Shown one piece after another: positions 59,077 through 64,000 of a DNA stretch of 64,000 nucleotides (position 1 is the first letter of the stretch; every line of letters begins with the position of its first letter). The DNA is from Neospora caninum Liverpool. Taxonomy: Eukaryota; Apicomplexa; Conoidasida; Eucoccidiorida; Sarcocystidae. Under the pieces are notes generated by a model. The model was not told where the DNA came from, did no database searches, and was given only the letters and a program-made list of their open reading frames with translations. Location: contig NC_018397.1 of NCBI RefSeq assembly GCF_000208865.1, forward strand, positions 3,680,748 through 3,744,747, read 5' to 3'. Made by a program: the position numbers and the translations under genes.

Positions 59077-61077
59077 CTTCGGAGACGGCGAATAAACAAG
59101 CACGAAAGAGAAGGCATACGAGAAAAGAGACAGAGAGAAAAGAAAGAGAGGAGAGGAGACGAGAGTGGGGAATCGAAAGAGCAGCTACCTAGAAAAGATG
59201 AAACCCCACAGGAGGGACGAAAGCGAAAGATACAGACTACGAACAGAGAAGCCACAACAGCCTGGCGCATGCCAAGGGAAAACTTGGATTGTCGGTAGGG
59301 CCGGGTCAGGCACTTCTACTCAGCTCGGGAAGGAAACAACAGACAAGGCAGAACAGTTACAACATGAGAGCAGAGTGGAGACAGCAGCCCGGTGCTTCGG
59401 AATCCTGCCAGGAAGCGAGAGAAGCCGAATTGAGCGCTGTGCAGCTACACCAGAAGCACAAGAGAGAAGACGGAGGCTGCTTCTCTCAGCGAATTGTCTG
59501 TGGGGGAGGGAGGAAACGCATTTTTAAAACGTAAACAGGAGTCGACTTCCCTGCAGGAAGGAAAAGCCTCTCGTCGGGTCCGATCCCAACACGTGGGAGA
59601 AAAACGTGCAAACTCCTGCGGAGGCACTGGAGCGTCTTTTCGGCCAAGGACACGCGAGATCTTTCTCAAAGTGTAAAGGAAAAGCTGAGAACACCAGCAA
59701 GAAGACGAGACGGGGGAAACCGGCAACAGAAGGCTTTCCGGACAAGGACGGGGTCGAAACGACGATCGAGTAGACGAACCAGTCCAGGGGACGGTTCCTG
59801 CGCGAGGTCCGAGGCACATTTAGAACGCTCCGCCAAGTGGAAGCCAAAGACTTTCTAAGTTGTCTCTTTTCCCCTTACGCTCGCCCATCATGTTTCCTGC
59901 TCTGTTCTATTGAGACCACGTTAAAACGGCTGCTACATGCGAGGACGGGCGGCGCGGCTCTGTAGATCGACACATCTGTGCGTTTACAGACGCAAGGACA
60001 GAAAGAGAATCTTTTTGAGAGACTGTCTCTCTCTCCTCTAGCGAGGTTGAAAAGAGGCGACACTGCAGCGGGGGGGGGAGGGGTTTTTGCTCGGTCTTTT
60101 TGGGCGTCTGCTCGTTTCTGTGCGAGAGACAGACCGCTGAGAGAAAGGCTCCGCGAGCGCAAAACTTCGCTGAGAAAGGTTTGTTTGCCGTTTTCGCCTG
60201 GCTGTGAAGGAAGAAAAAGTTGTGTTTCTCTCCACGTGGACGCCAATATCTCCCCCCAGACGCGTGGAACTCGCCAGGGAAGAAAGCCTCTGGGACTGCC
60301 CAGCCAGGGAAAAGGCGCGCTGGAAAAGTATGACCGCTAAAGAGCCGGGACGAGTCTGGAACATCGAACAGGAACGACACGACGACGTGGGGAAAAGACG
60401 AAAACGGGGGAGGCGCGTTGATGTGCGCCAGCATCTCTGGAGCCACAAGACACGCGAGCAAAGACGCCCGGCGATCAAACGAGAAAACGCGGAAGGCCAG
60501 GCGCAGTGCACACGCGTAACCGTGGAGCGGCTCGGACCGAAACGGTTTTGAAAACAGGAGATGGATCCTGACGTTTCGTCTGGGAAAGAAAGGGGGGTAC
60601 GTCAGACAGAACGGAACGAAGAAAGCCTGCTTCTGGAGTCCACCAAAAACGCATGTGCGCGCGCTGTGCTGGTCGGCCGATTTCCTCGCCTGCGAACGAG
60701 GCCCGCGAAAAAGTCGGAAGCCGGCGTCTGAGAAAGGCGCAGATCGCCGCAGACTTCACGTTCTGTAGCGAGGCGGAAAGGACAGCCGAAAAGGGACGGC
60801 AAGAGACGGCATAAATTGCAAACCCCAAAGAACGCGAACGGAACGCAACGCGACAAACCGGCCAGACCGCCGGACGGCCAGAGCACACTCAGCAAGCTTT
60901 TCTTGACGGGGCGTGTTGCAGGCGGACCCGCCACAGAATTCGAAATGTTAAAAAAACAACATCTACAGAAGAAACTTCAAGAACAGAGGAACCACCTTGA
61001 GATAAGAACCCTAGTGTACAAATAATGGATGTACACACTAAGAAAGACAAGCAAAAACGCATGGTACGCCATATGTG

Positions 61078-61083
<6 letters not shown>

Positions 61084-61107
<24 letters not shown>
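61084..61107. repeat. (TA)n microsatellite
   Basis: TA run in the spacer upstream of the 774-residue gene. Confidence 0.9.
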
Positions 61108-61110
<3 letters not shown>

Positions 61111-61827
61111 CATACATGCATATACATATATACATACATTAATGCATGCAACATATGTCACTCCTAAAGTACATCTGTAAATGTAGATATGTTGAAGAAA
61201 GGCATCAATACACCTATATACATTTGCCAGGTAGCGCATGTATTCTTCTGCAGATGTACACTGCGTCTACACGAGCAAACAGATCGATCTGCGCGGAAAC
61301 GACCCCGAGAGTGTCGCTTGCTCGGACTGACTCTACCGAAAAAGTCGTTGGATTCTCAAGTCGCGTTTCTCGTGATTGTGCGTCCATGATCAGGAGCTGC
61401 AAGTGTAGAATTGTGGAAAGACCCGGGGAAGGAAACGCTTTGTCCGAACCGCTAAAGGCACCCGTTAGGGTCTCATTTTGAACGAAAAGGGTGTGATTTC
61501 CACACGCCGCTGCTGCGACTCCGCAAGAGGCAAGCTCAGATCCAGTCGGGGGAAGTCAGATATCTGACAATGGGGACGGCACTCTGTCTAAATTACCAAA
61601 AAAAACTCCCGATAGTCTTTGATGACGAGAGACACGCAAGCGAACGGCCATTTGATCTGTTTTCCGTCGATCCCCAGACAACGCATCGAGTCCCTGTGGA
61701 GATTGCGAGCGTGGGGTGTCTAGTCACCGCAGACCGGCGAGGCTGGACCCTGACGGACACCGTTTCCGTGCTCTTTACCAGAAAACGAGACACAAACGAG
61801 GTCTCTTTGTGTCTCGAGAAGACAAGT

Positions 61828-61848
61828 TGTGTGTGTGTGTGTGTGTGT
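61828..61848. repeat. (GT)n microsatellite
   Basis: Ten GT units, the only sizeable GT dinucleotide run in the window. Confidence 0.92.
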
Positions 61849-62466
61849 CGGCCCTCTTGCTTGATACCCACATTTAAACGTTCTCGAAATGACAAAAACG
61901 GGCTCCGTTCTGGTGCCATCGAAAAATCGATTCAGCCTTGGCTCCTTAGCACGCGCTAGGTGAACGTTTCTGTGGCTGGGTTCCGTTTATCTGAAAAATG
62001 TAATCTTTCTCCGGCGGGGAGGTCCCGCACAGTGTTCGAGTGTACAGGTTCTCCGCCACAGCCGTCATGTTTCAAACGGCAGTTTCCAGGGAACTGTGGA
62101 CGCCCACTGTGAGAGAGGCAAGGGAAAACGTGTGCACTGTCCACTTCAGGTACGTGCGTGGAGGGACGCATATTTTTTTCAGGCGCTTTCCTTTTCAGGA
62201 TTCGCACCGTCTTCCGGCGCGTCTGCTCCGAAAAAGGGGAGAGACTGGAGAGGTTCAGCAGCCGGGACAACCCGCGGCAACGCCTGTCTGCTCATATATC
62301 TGTCACGTGAGCGCGAATCGTGCGTAGGTCTACGCCTGCACTTCAGCCCGACCGCGGGTTTGCACTTTCCGTCGAAGACGTTTGTTCCCAAGACTTGGCG
62401 GAGAACAGCGAACGCAGCGAACGCACCCATGAGATCCACGAAAACGTCCAAACTCGTGTGGATGTG

Positions 62467-64000
62467 CTACAGAATGACGAGTCCTGCGTCGTCCCACCCA
62501 TCGCCGATGACGGCGTCCTCTTCGTCGCCTCCGTCTGACTCAAGTGTCTGATTTCCAGGCCTTTGGGCCTCTCTTTCGCACCCCCGAAACCTGGCCTCCG
62601 ACACGACAACGTGGAAACCGTGCTCCAAAGGCAGCTGTGTTTCTGTCGCAGCCGGCCTCTCGAGTGTACATGCACTCCGTCCTGAATCGGACGACGGACG
62701 TGGGAGGCAAGCTCCGAGGTTTGTTGAAGATGCATCCTGCAGCGCGTCCCTCTCTAATTTCACCTCCGCGTCCGTCGTCTGCGCACGAGAGCCGGGACGC
62801 GCCGCTGAACCGAGATGAACAGGCAGCCCGCCGTTCGGACACGGCTGAAGTGCCGACTGGGTGGAAGAGGCAGCTGAGAACGAACAAACGGCAGCAGGGG
62901 GACAATCGGAAGGAGAAGCCGGGGGGAGAGGTGAATGGGTTTTCGGGACGCTGACGAGCGGGGATGAAAGGGTGGAGGCGACTTCGAGTGTTTGATGCGG
63001 CTCAGGGGAAGTGGAAGACTGCGGAGGGTGAGGAGCGGCAGAAGAGACTCGAGGCGTTTCAGAGAGAGACGAGAGCGGAGGCGAAGCTAAGGAAGAAGAG
63101 GGAGACGTCGGAGACGAAGAGGAAGAAACCTCGACTGCCAGAAGAGCAGCGCGTGGACTTTCGTTCTGAAGGCAAGAGCCGGGTTCCGATTCAGGAGATA
63201 GCGTTGGCCCTCTCAAAGAGGAAAATACGGAAGCAAGGGGATTGCCCCCCTCCGTCGCTTCCTGTGAGTCCCCCGTCTCGTCGTCGTCCCAGGCAATGTC
63301 CTGTCCATCCACGAAGCACAAGAACGACACAGCAGCGGGTGTTAAGTCGGAAGACGCAGATCGCACAAACGCGGGGGCGAGGCAGAGAAAGCGGAACGCC
63401 TCTCCCTTGCAGCTTCGCCCGCACCGTTCACTTACCAACCCACACAACGAGCACCAGTTCATAAACAAGGTTGCTGTCTTCTTCAATGCACACAACCGTC
63501 CGCGGAGATCTTGTGTTCACGTGCATGTAAACGCATACATATACAAGTATGCATACATGTATACATATATATATATATATATCATTTCAGATATACTCGT
63601 ATAGAAAGAGCGATGGATCTATTGGCGTCTTTCTTCTCTTCCACTCCCAGAAGCGTCACTACGCAGTGCCAGTGAAACGCCTTGACAGACACCAGAAGAG
63701 GTTCCTGAAAGCTCGTTTCTCTCTACTCTTTCTTCATGTTTGTCATTCTCCTCTGACGCGTACTTCTTCGTCTAGCTCCGCCATCAGTCCCCGCATTTCC
63801 GACCCCCGGGGAATTCCTAAGCTGGAAGGTGGTTCGTGAGGTGGGACTGGCCGCGGGCTGCTCGGTTCTGCCTCTCGCATTCCAGTAGAGAATTCCTTCT
63901 TGTCCCTGGAAATCTCACTGAAACTCTCTTTCGCCTCGCCTTCGCACACGCGCGCGCGTGACGCGGAATCAGATCGAGAGCAATCTTGGCAAAGAAGCTG
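62467..64000 (-). CDS. 3' part of an unrecognised acidic-tailed protein (5' end outside window)
   Basis: Two exons on the minus strand. The right one is open from the window edge at 64000 to 63764. The left one runs from 63300 to the stop at 62467, both in phase 0. The junction reads MAELDEE then DIAWDDDETGDSQEA. The acceptor at 63301 has a weak pyrimidine tract. The left exon encodes about 277 residues rich in Ser/Pro (disordered), ending GWDDAGLVIL. Acidic D/E-W-D/E tails of this type occur at the ends of some BSD-domain (BSDC1/SYAP1-like) proteins. The diagnostic BSD FW motif would lie outside the window, so this is only a guess. The intron at 63301-63763 has a TA run at about 63564-63582. 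Confidence 0.55.
63564..63582. repeat. short (TA)n run
   Basis: TA run in the intron of the rightmost gene. Confidence 0.88.

Larger units (their letters stand above)
59077..62466. other. intergenic region between two minus-strand genes
   Basis: 3.4 kb that should contain the promoter and 5' UTR of the 774-residue gene and the 3' UTR of the gene to its right. It holds a TA run at about 61084-61107, a TGCATGCA word at 61143 and a GT run at about 61828-61848. Overlapping minus-strand frames of 120-185 codons at 59875-60890 have no recognisable motif. I see no supportable gene. Confidence 0.5.

Noticed and set aside
1..64000. tRNA genes, rRNA genes, CRISPR arrays, bacterial-type operons, intact transposons
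   Set aside because: I looked for tRNA T-arm words, regularly spaced repeats, transposase or reverse-transcriptase motifs and long terminal repeats, and saw none I could support by eye.

Overview
The window looks like nuclear DNA of a tissue-cyst coccidian (Toxoplasma, Hammondia or Neospora type). Coding sequence is near 50% GC and broken by short GT-AG introns. Proteins are very long, with huge Ser, Pro and Glu-Arg rich low-complexity insertions. Introns and spacers carry many (TA)n arrays and TGCATGC words. One spacer holds a decayed fragment of mitochondrial cytochrome b, as expected for a genome rich in nuclear mitochondrial insertions. I cannot settle the species from sequence alone. All gene models were built by hand from open frames, splice consensus and phase matching.

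Layout. 1-1586 (-): 3'-truncated AAR2, a U5 snRNP assembly factor. 2593-6573 (+): six-exon organellar ribosomal protein bL25. 11452-17750 (+): five-exon circularly permuted GTPase of the YlqF/RbgA/MTG1 family, which acts in organellar large-subunit assembly. 20888-29189 (+): nine-exon ABCD-type (peroxisomal ALDP/PMP70-like) half transporter. 30744-36962 (-): four-exon SLC6-type Na+ symporter whose last extracellular loop carries EGF-like modules, one of them split by a very large Ser/Pro insertion. 41294-53381 (+): giant CEP164-like protein of about 3,400 residues with a WW domain. 55999-59076 (-): unrecognised three-exon gene with a conserved-looking C-terminus. 62467-64000 (-): 3' part of an unrecognised acidic-tailed protein. 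Spacers of 1 to 4.9 kb separate the genes; I see no convincing extra genes in them.

How the genes relate. There is no operon logic here. Two neighbours (bL25 and the YlqF/MTG1-like GTPase) both serve the large subunit of a bacterial-type organellar ribosome. The ABCD transporter points to peroxisomal fatty acyl-CoA import, and the CEP164-like protein to centriole or basal-body appendages. The most unusual object is the SLC6 transporter with EGF modules in extracellular loop 6.
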